DNA from: a virus | IMG/VR virus record: IMGVR_UViG_3300049043_000112 | Span: 62,001-126,000 of that record | Direction: 5' to 3' (one strand) | Length of the DNA stretch: 64,000 nt | Shown: positions 1 to 11,076 of the stretch, piece by piece | Position numbering within the stretch: the first letter of the stretch is position 1 | How the letters are laid out: every line of letters begins with the position of its first letter | The notes under the pieces: generated by a model | Database searches by the model: none | Seen by the model: only the letters and a program-made list of their open reading frames with translations | What the model was told of the DNA's origin: nothing | Made by a program: the position numbers and the translations under genes

Positions 1-168
1 TATCGGATTTGGAGGTGTAGAATTCCAATTAGCATCTCTTCCAAATCCAGATGTTGTTGGATTGGATAATCCAACAAAAACATAATATGAATTTGCAGAC
101 TTCTGAACTTCGTCTATAAAAGTAGACGCATTCAGTATTCTAAATTAATCTGTTACAAATGCAGACAT
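1..168 (-). pseudogene. Virion structural protein, 5' part, in-frame stop at codon 8
   Basis: From the ATG at 168 the frame reads MSAFVTD, TAA (145-147), then FRILNASTF, and stays open to the window edge with YYVFVGLSNP further on. A family of T4-like cyanophage structural proteins begins this way with Gln at the stop position (recalled, not searched); CAA or CAG to TAA is one transition. A late promoter lies about 19 bp upstream of the ATG. The gene continues outside the window. It is either a real nonsense mutation or a base error. Confidence 0.6.
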
Positions 169-187
169 CTGAATATTGTTTTTTCTA

Positions 188-195
188 TATTTATA
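188..195 (-). promoter_or_regulatory. T4-type late promoter TATAAATA
   Basis: The minus strand reads TATAAATA, an exact T4 late -10 box, 19 bp before the ATG at 168 and just after the giant gene's stop codon. Confidence 0.7.
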
Positions 196-200
196 TCACG

Positions 201-2477
201 TTAAAGAATCTTTTTAATTGGTCCAATACTTCTCAATCCATATCCTCTTCTTTGAATTGTTGGAAAGGTTGATAATCCAACATCAACATTATATCCAGAA
301 ACTGCTATTGAAACTGGAGAAGATGAGCGAGTAAATCCATACATTTTACCCCAAGAGAACTTACCAACCGTTAATCCTGTTGTTGCAATACCCACAACCG
401 AAGAATTTGATCTAATATTGCAAGTTATAATTCCTAGAGAAGTATTAAATGCACTAATCTGATATACATTATCCAAGAATGTAGTTCCAACACCAACAAT
501 ACTAGAATCATGATTGACAATTGATGTTACTCCACTTCCTACGCAAGTATTGTAAATGTAAATTGGATATCCAACTGCCCAGTCAGTAAACGGTGCCAAT
601 GCAGGATTTAAGGTAAACTTAATTGCAAGGTTAGTACCAATTCCAGTTGCAGTTGCAATTCCAATAATATTTCCAAAAGATCCAGCAACTCCAGTGATAT
701 TTTTGATGTTTTCATAAATTGGATTTGAGAGAGGAACAATAACTTCAGGCACATTTGAAGTAGTATATCCAAATCCTGGATTGATTATTGTAACTGAAGA
801 AGTGAGAGATCCATTGACGACTGCAATTGTTGCAGTTGCTGTTGTACCCAATCCAACTCCAACAGAAGGTGGTGCAGAAATTTTAACTTCGACAGAAGAC
901 CCAGTATATCCACCACCAACTTGATTAATTGTTAAAGTTTGAATAGTTCCTGCTACAGAAACGGTTGCCGTAACTGCTGCGGAGACAGGATCTAATGAAC
1001 CAGATACTATTAAACCATCAAAATCAGTTGGTGCATCATAACTAAAGAATTTAATATTGTCTACAAAAATTTGATTAGTTGTTGAAGAAAAATCTGATAT
1101 TATCTTTGCGGTTGGATATATTTGAGATTCTACAGAATCTCTTGCTTTTGATACTGTGTTTCCATCAATAACTTTATCAACTTTTTGTTTTATCCAACTT
1201 AAATTAAGTTGTCTATCAGGTTGTGAATTAATTCCTTGGAAGAAATAATTATTAGTTTGAATTTTATCGGCAGATGGGATATCAAAAATATTTCTAATCT
1301 CCTGAGTGGTTGTAATTCCAAGATAATTATTGTTACTAAATGCTTGTACAGAATCTCCAATTTTAAGAGTTTCTGAAACATTTACTTGAGTACTATCATT
1401 ACCACTTCCTCTGTAGAAGAAGATTGCAATGTTGTCCTCTGTTTTAGGTGGTTGAGTAAAAGTAAACGATGTACCACCATTAAATTGATATGCAACGCCT
1501 GGTTGTTGAAGAACACCATTAATAAAAATAATTAATAGTGTATTAAAGTCAATCAGTTGAGAATCAGGATCAGAATTATTTTTTTCAAAACTTAACAACT
1601 GAGAATTATAATATAGAGGGAATCTAGTTCTAGATCCATTTTGATAAGTCTTTACACTATCAATATAATCCATTTGCCCAAATTGCCAGGCGGAGAAGGA
1701 ATCTGTAAATGTACTAAGAATAGTTAATTGGAATTCTGATACTGGTTGAGAAAGACCATAAGCAGTAACAAGACCAACTGCTCTAACCACGTCTCCAGGT
1801 TTAAATCCATATCCATTTCTTACAACTTTAAATCCAGTAACTTCAAATAATGTAGATCCAATACCAGTAGTTGAACTTGCTCCAACATCTACATTTAATA
1901 GTAAACCTACTCCAGCATCAGTAGTTGAACCAATACTTAGTCTTGAGACACCTGTGATTGGTAAATTACTATAATTTGGTGGTGATATGGTTATAGTTGG
2001 ATTTGTATATGCAGTTCCAGCGTTAACAACGTTAAATGAAAGGGTCCCGCCAGCCCCAACATTTGCTGTTATTGTTGCTGCTGTTCCAATGTGTCCAGTC
2101 TCTGATATAGAAATTATCACTGGTAATCTATATCCAGATCCCCAACTTCCAGTTGTTCCAATACCAATGGAAACAATTGTTCCACCAGCACCAACAATTG
2201 CTGTTACTGATGCGCCAACTAAAGGAGCATATCCAAGACCTGGAGTTGAACCAAGAGAAACAATTAGTCCCCCTCTTGGCAATTGATTGACATTTACATC
2301 GTCTATAGACACATATGTTGATCCATTTGAAGACGTAATTCCTGAGAATACAATACTACTAATTCCTAAAGTAGTATTTTCTATAATAGAAAAATTGTTA
2401 TTGGAATTGTTTTCTGTTGTAGGAGTTTGGAATATTCCATTTATGAATACAATGCCATTTCCACCGGTGCTTCCCAA
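201..2477 (-). CDS. Giant virion structural protein, C-terminal part (frameshifted from 2582-10945)
   Basis: The 758-codon frame can only start at TTG. It stays open upstream to about 2618 and continues the giant gene after a one-base shift (SSFNGRVFLRKDYTT follows the preceding frame). The joined gene is 10,745 nt, one base short of a multiple of three. Like the rest of the protein it holds repeated beta-type modules ending in Gly-x-Gly-Tyr (GGGYTGSSV, PGFGYTTSN). It lacks its own start and ribosome site, so it is not an independent gene. Function: virion component, probably baseplate or fibre. Confidence 0.7.
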   Translation of the reverse strand: MGSTGGNGIVFINGIFQTPTTENNSNNNFSIIENTTLGISSIVFSGITSSNGSTYVSIDDVNVNQLPRGGLIVSLGSTPGLGYAPLVGASVTAIVGAGGTIVSIGIGTTGSWGSGYRLPVIISISETGHIGTAATITANVGAGGTLSFNVVNAGTAYTNPTITISPPNYSNLPITGVSRLSIGSTTDAGVGLLLNVDVGASSTTGIGSTLFEVTGFKVVRNGYGFKPGDVVRAVGLVTAYGLSQPVSEFQLTILSTFTDSFSAWQFGQMDYIDSVKTYQNGSRTRFPLYYNSQLLSFEKNNSDPDSQLIDFNTLLIIFINGVLQQPGVAYQFNGGTSFTFTQPPKTEDNIAIFFYRGSGNDSTQVNVSETLKIGDSVQAFSNNNYLGITTTQEIRNIFDIPSADKIQTNNYFFQGINSQPDRQLNLSWIKQKVDKVIDGNTVSKARDSVESQIYPTAKIISDFSSTTNQIFVDNIKFFSYDAPTDFDGLIVSGSLDPVSAAVTATVSVAGTIQTLTINQVGGGYTGSSVEVKISAPPSVGVGLGTTATATIAVVNGSLTSSVTIINPGFGYTTSNVPEVIVPLSNPIYENIKNITGVAGSFGNIIGIATATGIGTNLAIKFTLNPALAPFTDWAVGYPIYIYNTCVGSGVTSIVNHDSSIVGVGTTFLDNVYQISAFNTSLGIITCNIRSNSSVVGIATTGLTVGKFSWGKMYGFTRSSSPVSIAVSGYNVDVGLSTFPTIQRRGYGLRSIGPIKKIL

Positions 2478-2581
2478 ACCAACAGTGTTAATACCATTTA
2501 CTGTTAATGTATAGGTCTGACCAATACCAGTAAATCTTTCCGAAACATTATCATAAACTTGATTAGTTGTATAATCTTTTC

Positions 2582-5500
2582 TTAAAAATACTCTACCATT
2601 GAATGAAGAGGTTGGTCTGGAAGACCAAAAGTGCTAGAATAGTATGAAGATGTTGTAATTCCCCTTGGTGGATCAGTGAAGTAAATTTTATTATTTACAA
2701 TATTAAAAGTACCTCTGTAAAGAGAAACTGAACTGTAGTTTGAGTGTGTTGTTGAAGACGATCCAACAAATCCTCTTTGAACATTGACTAAAGGAAATGT
2801 TCCAGCAAATGAAATCGGACCAGAGTATGATGTTCCAAATCCAACAGTAATTACCTTCATATATTCATTATCAATTTTTAAAATATCTCCGAGTACAATT
2901 GAAGATATTCCACTTAATCCAAAAATAGTAGACGCAGTTCCTATTTGACCACCAGTATTAACTGTGTAATTAAGTAACGAATATGCTATTGGCGATTGAA
3001 CAATATTATTAATTGAGATTATAGATTTATCATTCTTTTTGGACATTTCGAATTGATGAGAATTTCCTGCTCCCACTGTTGTAAACGTTACAGCAATTGC
3101 TGGATTTGCTAATGCATATTCTCTACGTGTTGCAATTTTAAAATTATCGTTATCAATTTTAATTGCATATACTGTAGATGGTAATTTGTCTGTTACAACT
3201 CCAACGTTATTCAACGTTGATCCTATACCAACAGAAGTTGAAGCAAATCCAGGTGTTGTTGAACCTGGAGTATAAATCAATTCTTCTCCAGTACTAAAGA
3301 AGTGACTTAAAATACTAAACTGACCAGTTGATGGATTAACTACAGCAGAATCTGCAGGATCAAATACTTTTCTAAAAATAGGAGTTCCTTGGTAATTTAA
3401 ATCAAAAACAGTTTGAGTTTCTGTAAATTGAGAACTAATGTCGTCAATATTAAGAACTCTATTTGTTCTACATTCAATATAATCTGCTAATCTTCTATTT
3501 TTTAGTTTTAAAAATCTTGAACTGTTTCCGTCAGTATCAACATCGATAACTAAATCAAAATTATTAATAGTATCAACTCTATTTTCATCTATAAAATTAT
3601 ATACAAAATCTGCATATTGATTGGATGTAATTCCAATTCCAGCATTTTTGACTATTTGAGTGTCCGAAAAATTCTTAAGACCACTTGTATGTAAAAGACT
3701 ATTAACTGGGCTTACAATATCCACCCATTCTTGATTACTCTTTACAGAATAAGCCAGATTTTGATAATAGTCATTATCAGCAATTACTTGAATATCTTCA
3801 TCAAGTTTTCCAATATCATCAGACCAACCAATATCTTGTGTTGCGGAATAGTTTACTTCAAATTGACCTAAAGATTCTTTTGTCTCACTGATTGTTGCAA
3901 TTGTTCCAGATTGTACTCCTCTAACAGTTTGATTTGCCAATAATTCATAAGAACCAGAGACTTTGATATAATTTTTATTACTTTCTGTTATTTTAAGATC
4001 ACTATTTACATATCCAAGAGAGGTACTAACTTGTAGAGACTCGCCAAGAATAAAGTTTGAAAATTCTTGATTTACTGTAAATCTTGGATAATTTTTGTAA
4101 TTTACAATAGTTCCATAAATTCCAGTTGTTATCGTTTGTGCAATTCCTGGATTTACTGTCGATTTTAGTTCTCTTAAATCAAATGTTAATACTCTAGGTA
4201 ATTCTGTGCCAGAATTTGCATAATTAGAAACTGTAAAGAATTTATATCCATAATCTGCTGAGTTAAATCCATCTCCACTAGATCCATATTTCAAAATTCC
4301 CTCTACAAAAATTTTATCTCCAACAGCAAAAGGTTCTGTAACAAATCCAGTAAATGGAGTCACTAAGAAGCATGTAACAATACCAATTGCAGACGTTTGT
4401 ACGGTTTGAATACCAACACCGTTATCATTATTAACTGCAATAATTCTGGAGTCTAATTGAGGCAATCCTTTTGGATTTTGATCTATTTCAACTGATACAA
4501 TAGCGGTACCATTAATTGTTGGAGTCAGAAATCCAGAGTTAACTATACTTTCAGTAACTGAATTTACAACAATTAAATTAGGGGGAAACGTATAATTTCT
4601 TCCGCCAAAGGAAACGTCAATATCAACAATTTCATTTGAATCTTTAATAACTAAGAATTTAGAAATAGACGCTTCTGGTCTTAAAGTTTTATCAGAAGAA
4701 TATTCAAATCCTTCGTTTAAAATTCTAACTTTATTAATTTTGCCAATACTATTAGATTGTGGTATAATATAAGCACCACTTCCAGAAGTTGATCCTATTC
4801 CATCGAAAATTGGTAACTTATTAAAATTAAATCCTGGAGAAATAGTTCTAACTTTAGATATTCCTCCAAAAGATGAAGTAGAAGATGTAGTGTATTCTAA
4901 CAAATCACATTGTGTTTGTGAATAATTATAATTTTCTGGTGAAACTGGTAAAGAAACTTTAAAAGTAGTATCTGCAACACCAGAAATTTTATAAGTGTTA
5001 TTATAGTAACTATTAATGAAATTAATTTGACAATAATTTTGAACTTCTAAATCTGGAAGTTTTACTACTCCCGACTGCTCTAATCCATAAAACAGTGAAG
5101 ATGGTAATTCATCATCATAATTAATTGTCAATGAGGCATTCGTTGACACACCTACAGTACCAACACCTGTTATTGAAAACGTACTAGTTGTTCCAACAGA
5201 AATAAATTCATCTTTTAATGTTTGATCGTAAAATATTTTGAACTTATACCCAGAAAGAGAAGAATCTGAAAGATCAAAAACTACGTTATTATTTTTAATT
5301 ACATCTAGATTTGGATTGATGGGCAGTAGTTTGTGTGTAACTGCTGGTGCCGAATTAATATCAACAAATAAAGGTGGATTGGAAAAAGAATCAATAAGTG
5401 TTTGGCATAATTTAATTTTACTGTCATCTACTTTATAAACATAATAAATTCCTGTTGACAATCCAGAGACGACAGTTGGAGAATTGTAAATAACCTTAGT

Positions 5501-8500
5501 TCCAGTTTTAAAACCATGATTTGAAATGGTAATTTCATTAGAAACTGTATTAATTCCGCTTGATGTAAATTCAACAGGATTGATAATTAATTTATCTTCA
5601 CTAGAGTTGTATAAGACTTTGATTGATGTAGAAGTGCCAATTCCAACCGAAAGATTTGGTTTAGCAATTAGTTCAATTTCATCACCATTACTCATCTGAT
5701 GAGAAGTTGATATCGACACAACAGTTGTAACTCTTTGAACGTCACCTTTTATTTGTGAAAAATTAGATCTTATTGAATATTGATGGTCATCAGAACCATT
5801 AGAAATAAAGTATAGACCATTAGTAGAAGTTGTAAGACCAACTTGAGTTGTAATTCCAATGTAATCTACAGATTTTTTAATAATATAAACAGTTTGTTCG
5901 TTTCCACTAAAAGGTAAATCAAAAGGAGTAGAAGTAGATGTATTTGCCACAGAAATTGCAGAAGCAGTTCCTGGTTTTGTTAAAATTACTTCTTGATTAT
6001 TTTTAAACGGATGATTAGGTAAATATAAAGATTGTGTTGGTATATAAACTGAACTAATACGTGTCCCTATGATGTAGTTTACAGACACTCCAAGTCCGCT
6101 AGTTGTTCCAACACCAACTGATTTTTTGGGATTAAAATAAACTATATCGTTATCTTTAGATTCGAAATAATCTGTTTTTTTATTGATTATAAAGGAATCA
6201 GGACTAAAGTAAACTGTAGAAGTTGCCGTATGAATTCCTCCAGATGTATTTCTAGAAACTCTAAGAACATTTTCATATTCAAAAATATTCAATAAAGAAA
6301 ATGTTTCAGATCCAATACCTATACTACTTCCTATAGAAATATTATCTGGAATACTAGAGACATAAATGTCTGTTACTATTCCTGTTGAAGCATATGCAGG
6401 AACATCTCTACCTAACGTAGAAGTATATGAAGTAATTCCAATTTGATAAAATCCATTTATATCACTAAGATTTGTTGAAAATCCAGAAATACTTACATAA
6501 TCTAAATTTTCTAATTCATGTTTAGGAGAAACTTTTATTTTTATATTTTCACCATCTTGTCGTGTAAATAATACGTCATCATAAGATAATAAACTGGTTT
6601 CTAATTTTTGAATTTCTTGCCCTTTAACTCTTGAAACTTGAGCAACTAACCCTCCGCCACCACTGTTAGTTTCGTCAAAAATTAACGAATCACCTACTTT
6701 ATAATTGGTGCCTGCATCAACAATTTCATAAGATTCAATTTTACCCTTTGTGACAGATTCAACTACAGATAATTGATTAATAAATTCATTAGATTCTAAA
6801 AGAAAATCATTGTTTGCAAAAGTATCATTAACTTTATATGGGAAGGTATTTCTAATTAAAGTTGATTTATTAAAATCAAAAGTTTGATTTAATGTTTCAT
6901 TTTCTCTTATAAACTTGGATCTATATCTGTTTCCAATAAAGTATGGGAAACTTCCGACATTATTTCCATTTCCATCAACTATAGAGGTTGCAAAATAAGC
7001 ATAAACGCCATTTGGAAACTCTGGTGTTACACAAAATCTTCCGTTATATTCATCCAAATCGCCAGAGTTTGTAAATTTATAGTCTTCTATAAAAAATCCA
7101 GGTGAAAATCCAGAAGGACGATTGGAAATATAATTGGTATCTAGAGAGTAACCTGAAACAAGCCTTCTAATGACCGAGTTTCTATTTTTTGGATTTGAAT
7201 ATCCATATGAACCATAAATCGGATTTCCATCATATGCCCATCCAATAATTGGTGAGTGTGTCGCACCGGTGTCGTTAAAGGCACTCTGTACAAGACCAGA
7301 ATAACCAGAAATTGTATATTGTAAATTATTGTATGAAGAATAGATAACTTCGTTCGAAATCGTTGCATTATCGTTAATATCATCATATAAGAAGTTATTA
7401 TTCAGGGTAATCGATTTAACTTGTGGATCAAATATTACACCCTTTCCTGATGGTACAATAGAAATTCTGGTATCTAATGTAGAATAACCAGCACCAGGAT
7501 TAACAATAACAACATCTGAAATTCTATTATTAATGATTACTGGTTTTAAAATTGCACCTGTTCCAATTCCAATAACTTTTAAATCAGGTGTTGAATAATA
7601 TTCAAGACCTCCATACTGAATTGAAACATCTTTTATTTGTCCGTTAACAACAACTGGAGTAAGTTGGGCATATTTTCCAGATTTAATACTAATTGTTGGT
7701 TTATTATGATAATCTAAAATATTAGATCCATAGTCTGATCCAGTTTCATAAACATAAGCATCTATAATTTTTCCTCTTACAATTGGAGTTGCAACTATAG
7801 ATCCTCTAGATTGGGTACTACCCAAACCAACAGCACTGTATTCTACATTTAAAGATATATTTGGATAATTGAAAATATGATATCCTGTTCCAGTTGATCC
7901 CAAACTTACATAATTTTTTCTTGTATAATTTGAAGTTATTGTTGCTCCAACTCCAGCATCAGCAAGTCTAAAAGTATCATTATCAACTTTAAGAACGTAA
8001 TACTGATTTGTTGTTGATAACCCAGAAATTGGAGTTGAAACTGTTGTTGAAATTCCAGTATTTGAATATACAATAATTTCACCATCTTTAAATCCATGAT
8101 TTACAAAAGAAATAGAATCATTTATTGTAGAAATTCCTGTTGACTTAACTCTTAACTTTCTGTTTGTATAACCACTTCCACCATTAATAATTTTAATTTG
8201 AGTTAAAGTATTTTTTGGTTCTGTTAAGAACTTTTGAATTCCCGCTGTTCCAATTGTAGTAAATCCTACAGTATTAATACCAGAATTATAATCTGACAGC
8301 GATTGATATAGTTGAATGGTTCTATCATTTACATATTTTGCATAATAAGTTGATCCATTTTTTAGAGTTTCTCCACTATCAAAATTTAGACCTTGGAAAG
8401 TCGCAATTCCAATTGATGGATTATTTCCTGGACTGTAAATAATTGGTTGACCGTTTATAAGATTATGATCTGATACAAATGTAATAGTTTCAAAGGTTGT

Positions 8501-10945
8501 GTCTATTCCACCACCATCTATAAGTTCTCTTGCATCAAATTCAATTTCTCTACTTCTCTTTTCTATAACTGGTTCAAATGTTGCACCAGATCCATTACCC
8601 CCAGTTAAAGTAACAGAAACAATTACATCAATATCAAAATTTTGAGGATCAATATAAATTGTTTCTAAAGACCCACTTATAACTGGTTGAATGGAAGCAT
8701 TTCCAGAAGAAAACTCCAATAACGGATTATTAATTACATCATATCCACTTCCTCCGTTTAAAACATTTACCGATTCTAACGGACCATAATAAACTTTATT
8801 ATTTGTTTTATAGTTTAAAATTTCAACGCCATTCACCAACATTCCGACAGAACCTGGTTCAGTTAAATCAGATTTACCATCTCCCTTATTAAATGGAAGT
8901 GGAAATTTTCTTAATATTTTTTGTGGAGATAAGATTTTTTCTTTTTGTGTTCTAAGAACAAAATTATGAGTTCCTGCTGTTAATGTTCCTAAACTTATAT
9001 AATTTGAAGATCCAATGACATATCTAGAATTATACAATCTAATTGAAGTTGCACCTGCACCAACTTCAACAAAATAAAAACCTTTAGACAATCCAGAAAT
9101 TGATGATTGTGATGGTTCATAATAAATTTCACTTCCTGTTAAAAATGAAACAGGAGTGCTAAATGCTACACTTGAATATAAACCAGTATCTTCATCAAGT
9201 CCTAATACTCCAGAGGCATTATATGAAAAAATAGATTTTGTTATCTGATATGAAGGCAACGAATTAGATGCCACATACATGTATTCATTATTTTGATTAT
9301 AAACATTTTGTACATCTGCTGTTGTTGGATTAAATTCCAACGGAACAATTGAAGAATTTGCATTTTTTAATTTTCTTCTTACATCATAATTAAAACTTTG
9401 GTTTAGGGTAAAAGAAGTGCTAGTTGTAACTTGTTTTCCTGTAATTTGAGTTACTAAAAGATTAGATGCAACAACAGTTTGCGAATCTCTATTTAAAATA
9501 TCAATATAATCCCCTATTTTAAGACTAGATTTATCAATATCACTTTTCAATACAATCTGAGAAATTGCACCTGAGGCAAAAGTATCAATTTCATATCTTG
9601 AACTCGTATTATAAATCCAACTATTTGCAAAGATTTCCTTATAAGATGGATTAGTAGATGGATTTTTAATTATTTCTCCTACACTTTTAACAGATATAAT
9701 TTCATCTGAATTAATTGGAGAATTTTGTTCTACAACATTATATTTTGATAAAACTCCAGTAAGTCTTAGTTCTACTTTTTTAGTTAAATCTCCATTTTCA
9801 TATCCATAATATATTTCATCTGACCTAACTACAGATCCTGGTGCGATTTGCGATTTAACTCCAGAACATCCAAAAAATTGATTTATACTTTTATTTGTAT
9901 AAGTAATTACATTACTTCCAGAGTAAATTGTTCCAGAAGAAGAAAATCCAATTGTGGAATCAACAGTAATAACAGAACTACCGATGCTAACTGTTTCTAC
10001 ATTTTTTGTATTTCCAGTAATATTAAAAGTTCCTGTAACTGTAGGAAATGCATCATCATATCCAATAAAAAGAAAGAGTTTATAGTATGTTTTTCCACTT
10101 CTTCTAATAATTTCAACTTCAGATATCGACGCAGTACTAGTTGAATCGTTATTTTTAAAAATTGTTTGTCCAGATAAATTAAGAGGATCACCAGAAATTG
10201 CTTCTGCAACAGCAACTTCTCTTCTAACATATGTTGCAGAAGAAGGTTTTAATAAAAATTGTTCCAGATCAATTACTTTTGGAGTTTCACCAAATAGAAC
10301 ATTGAAGAGAATTCTAAAAGATTCATCAGTTCCTTTTGATTCGTATAAAGTTCTTGCTTCTTTAATAAAATTCCCAACGTTTAAATCAGAAACAAAATTT
10401 AAATCTTCAAGTCCAGGCGCTAGAGTATATTTTAATTTTTTATATAATTCTTTTAAAAAGAGAGAACTTAAATTTTGAACAGTTGATAATCCAACATGAG
10501 ATGCTGCATTTGATGTTGAAAATACCAACTCCCCATAATTTAAATCTTTATGATAACTTGTAATACCAGAAAATCCACGAACACAACCAGTAAATGTAGT
10601 TGCAGAAGTTCCAGTATAAGTAATGATTTCATCATCAATTTTTAATAGACCGTATGATGAAGGAAATCCTTTTGTCGAAGTAACAGTAATAATTCCAGAA
10701 GACGCGGTAATATTAGTTGTTAATCCGGTAAATCCATTAACAACTTCTGGAGTTAAATTATCAAGCTTTAAATATTGATCAAGATTTTCTGAAATATCAG
10801 TAGGACCACCTTGATATTCTTGTGAAATATAATACTGCTTTAAAAAATCTAAAGTTTTAGGGCTTTCTTCCAAAATAAATTCTGGAAGTTGACTTTCAAG
10901 TACCTGCTGTACTTTTACTCTGGATTCAAAACCCGTCTTTATCAT
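2582..10945 (-). CDS. Giant virion structural protein, N-terminal 2787 residues
   Basis: The start MIKTGFESRVKVQQVLESQL resembles cyanophage structural proteins encoded next to gp6. The body is Ser/Thr/Gly/Asn rich with dozens of repeats of the form GGxGYxxxPxxxI (GGSGYTNRKL, PGAGYSTLD, GGSGYDVIN), typical of beta-strand virion proteins. A YHYH-like motif (GWAYDGNPIYGSYGY) lies near residue 1200. The last residues (PLHSMVEYF) follow a probable one-base deletion near 2611-2625; the true protein continues into 201-2477, about 3,580 residues in all. Position downstream of gp25 and gp6 suggests a baseplate-associated or tail-fibre role. Confidence 0.8.
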   Translation of the reverse strand: MIKTGFESRVKVQQVLESQLPEFILEESPKTLDFLKQYYISQEYQGGPTDISENLDQYLKLDNLTPEVVNGFTGLTTNITASSGIITVTSTKGFPSSYGLLKIDDEIITYTGTSATTFTGCVRGFSGITSYHKDLNYGELVFSTSNAASHVGLSTVQNLSSLFLKELYKKLKYTLAPGLEDLNFVSDLNVGNFIKEARTLYESKGTDESFRILFNVLFGETPKVIDLEQFLLKPSSATYVRREVAVAEAISGDPLNLSGQTIFKNNDSTSTASISEVEIIRRSGKTYYKLFLFIGYDDAFPTVTGTFNITGNTKNVETVSIGSSVITVDSTIGFSSSGTIYSGSNVITYTNKSINQFFGCSGVKSQIAPGSVVRSDEIYYGYENGDLTKKVELRLTGVLSKYNVVEQNSPINSDEIISVKSVGEIIKNPSTNPSYKEIFANSWIYNTSSRYEIDTFASGAISQIVLKSDIDKSSLKIGDYIDILNRDSQTVVASNLLVTQITGKQVTTSTSFTLNQSFNYDVRRKLKNANSSIVPLEFNPTTADVQNVYNQNNEYMYVASNSLPSYQITKSIFSYNASGVLGLDEDTGLYSSVAFSTPVSFLTGSEIYYEPSQSSISGLSKGFYFVEVGAGATSIRLYNSRYVIGSSNYISLGTLTAGTHNFVLRTQKEKILSPQKILRKFPLPFNKGDGKSDLTEPGSVGMLVNGVEILNYKTNNKVYYGPLESVNVLNGGSGYDVINNPLLEFSSGNASIQPVISGSLETIYIDPQNFDIDVIVSVTLTGGNGSGATFEPVIEKRSREIEFDARELIDGGGIDTTFETITFVSDHNLINGQPIIYSPGNNPSIGIATFQGLNFDSGETLKNGSTYYAKYVNDRTIQLYQSLSDYNSGINTVGFTTIGTAGIQKFLTEPKNTLTQIKIINGGSGYTNRKLRVKSTGISTINDSISFVNHGFKDGEIIVYSNTGISTTVSTPISGLSTTNQYYVLKVDNDTFRLADAGVGATITSNYTRKNYVSLGSTGTGYHIFNYPNISLNVEYSAVGLGSTQSRGSIVATPIVRGKIIDAYVYETGSDYGSNILDYHNKPTISIKSGKYAQLTPVVVNGQIKDVSIQYGGLEYYSTPDLKVIGIGTGAILKPVIINNRISDVVIVNPGAGYSTLDTRISIVPSGKGVIFDPQVKSITLNNNFLYDDINDNATISNEVIYSSYNNLQYTISGYSGLVQSAFNDTGATHSPIIGWAYDGNPIYGSYGYSNPKNRNSVIRRLVSGYSLDTNYISNRPSGFSPGFFIEDYKFTNSGDLDEYNGRFCVTPEFPNGVYAYFATSIVDGNGNNVGSFPYFIGNRYRSKFIRENETLNQTFDFNKSTLIRNTFPYKVNDTFANNDFLLESNEFINQLSVVESVTKGKIESYEIVDAGTNYKVGDSLIFDETNSGGGGLVAQVSRVKGQEIQKLETSLLSYDDVLFTRQDGENIKIKVSPKHELENLDYVSISGFSTNLSDINGFYQIGITSYTSTLGRDVPAYASTGIVTDIYVSSIPDNISIGSSIGIGSETFSLLNIFEYENVLRVSRNTSGGIHTATSTVYFSPDSFIINKKTDYFESKDNDIVYFNPKKSVGVGTTSGLGVSVNYIIGTRISSVYIPTQSLYLPNHPFKNNQEVILTKPGTASAISVANTSTSTPFDLPFSGNEQTVYIIKKSVDYIGITTQVGLTTSTNGLYFISNGSDDHQYSIRSNFSQIKGDVQRVTTVVSISTSHQMSNGDEIELIAKPNLSVGIGTSTSIKVLYNSSEDKLIINPVEFTSSGINTVSNEITISNHGFKTGTKVIYNSPTVVSGLSTGIYYVYKVDDSKIKLCQTLIDSFSNPPLFVDINSAPAVTHKLLPINPNLDVIKNNNVVFDLSDSSLSGYKFKIFYDQTLKDEFISVGTTSTFSITGVGTVGVSTNASLTINYDDELPSSLFYGLEQSGVVKLPDLEVQNYCQINFINSYYNNTYKISGVADTTFKVSLPVSPENYNYSQTQCDLLEYTTSSTSSFGGISKVRTISPGFNFNKLPIFDGIGSTSGSGAYIIPQSNSIGKINKVRILNEGFEYSSDKTLRPEASISKFLVIKDSNEIVDIDVSFGGRNYTFPPNLIVVNSVTESIVNSGFLTPTINGTAIVSVEIDQNPKGLPQLDSRIIAVNNDNGVGIQTVQTSAIGIVTCFLVTPFTGFVTEPFAVGDKIFVEGILKYGSSGDGFNSADYGYKFFTVSNYANSGTELPRVLTFDLRELKSTVNPGIAQTITTGIYGTIVNYKNYPRFTVNQEFSNFILGESLQVSTSLGYVNSDLKITESNKNYIKVSGSYELLANQTVRGVQSGTIATISETKESLGQFEVNYSATQDIGWSDDIGKLDEDIQVIADNDYYQNLAYSVKSNQEWVDIVSPVNSLLHTSGLKNFSDTQIVKNAGIGITSNQYADFVYNFIDENRVDTINNFDLVIDVDTDGNSSRFLKLKNRRLADYIECRTNRVLNIDDISSQFTETQTVFDLNYQGTPIFRKVFDPADSAVVNPSTGQFSILSHFFSTGEELIYTPGSTTPGFASTSVGIGSTLNNVGVVTDKLPSTVYAIKIDNDNFKIATRREYALANPAIAVTFTTVGAGNSHQFEMSKKNDKSIISINNIVQSPIAYSLLNYTVNTGGQIGTASTIFGLSGISSIVLGDILKIDNEYMKVITVGFGTSYSGPISFAGTFPLVNVQRGFVGSSSTTHSNYSSVSLYRGTFNIVNNKIYFTDPPRGITTSSYYSSTFGLPDQPLHSMVEYF

Positions 10946-10946
10946 T

Positions 10947-11054
10947 TTATGACCTCTTTAATTCCCCGTTAGAATAACTTGATCTATAGTAACTATTACT
11001 GGAAAATAGTGTTCCGGAAACATCGTCGCCAGAGGCAATAACGTCTTTAATCAT
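10947..11054 (-). CDS. Small ORF (35 aa) between gp6 and the giant gene
   Basis: The frame MIKDVIASGDDVSGTLF to ELKRS fills the gap between the two structural genes and stops 2 bp before the giant gene's ATG. A late-type box (AATAAATA) directly abuts the ATG, so a late transcript would start inside the ORF. It may be a real small virion gene or the remnant of a longer one. Confidence 0.4.
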   Translation of the reverse strand: MIKDVIASGDDVSGTLFSSNSYYRSSYSNGELKRS

Positions 11055-11076
11055 ATTTATTTTGCTTTTTGAAATA

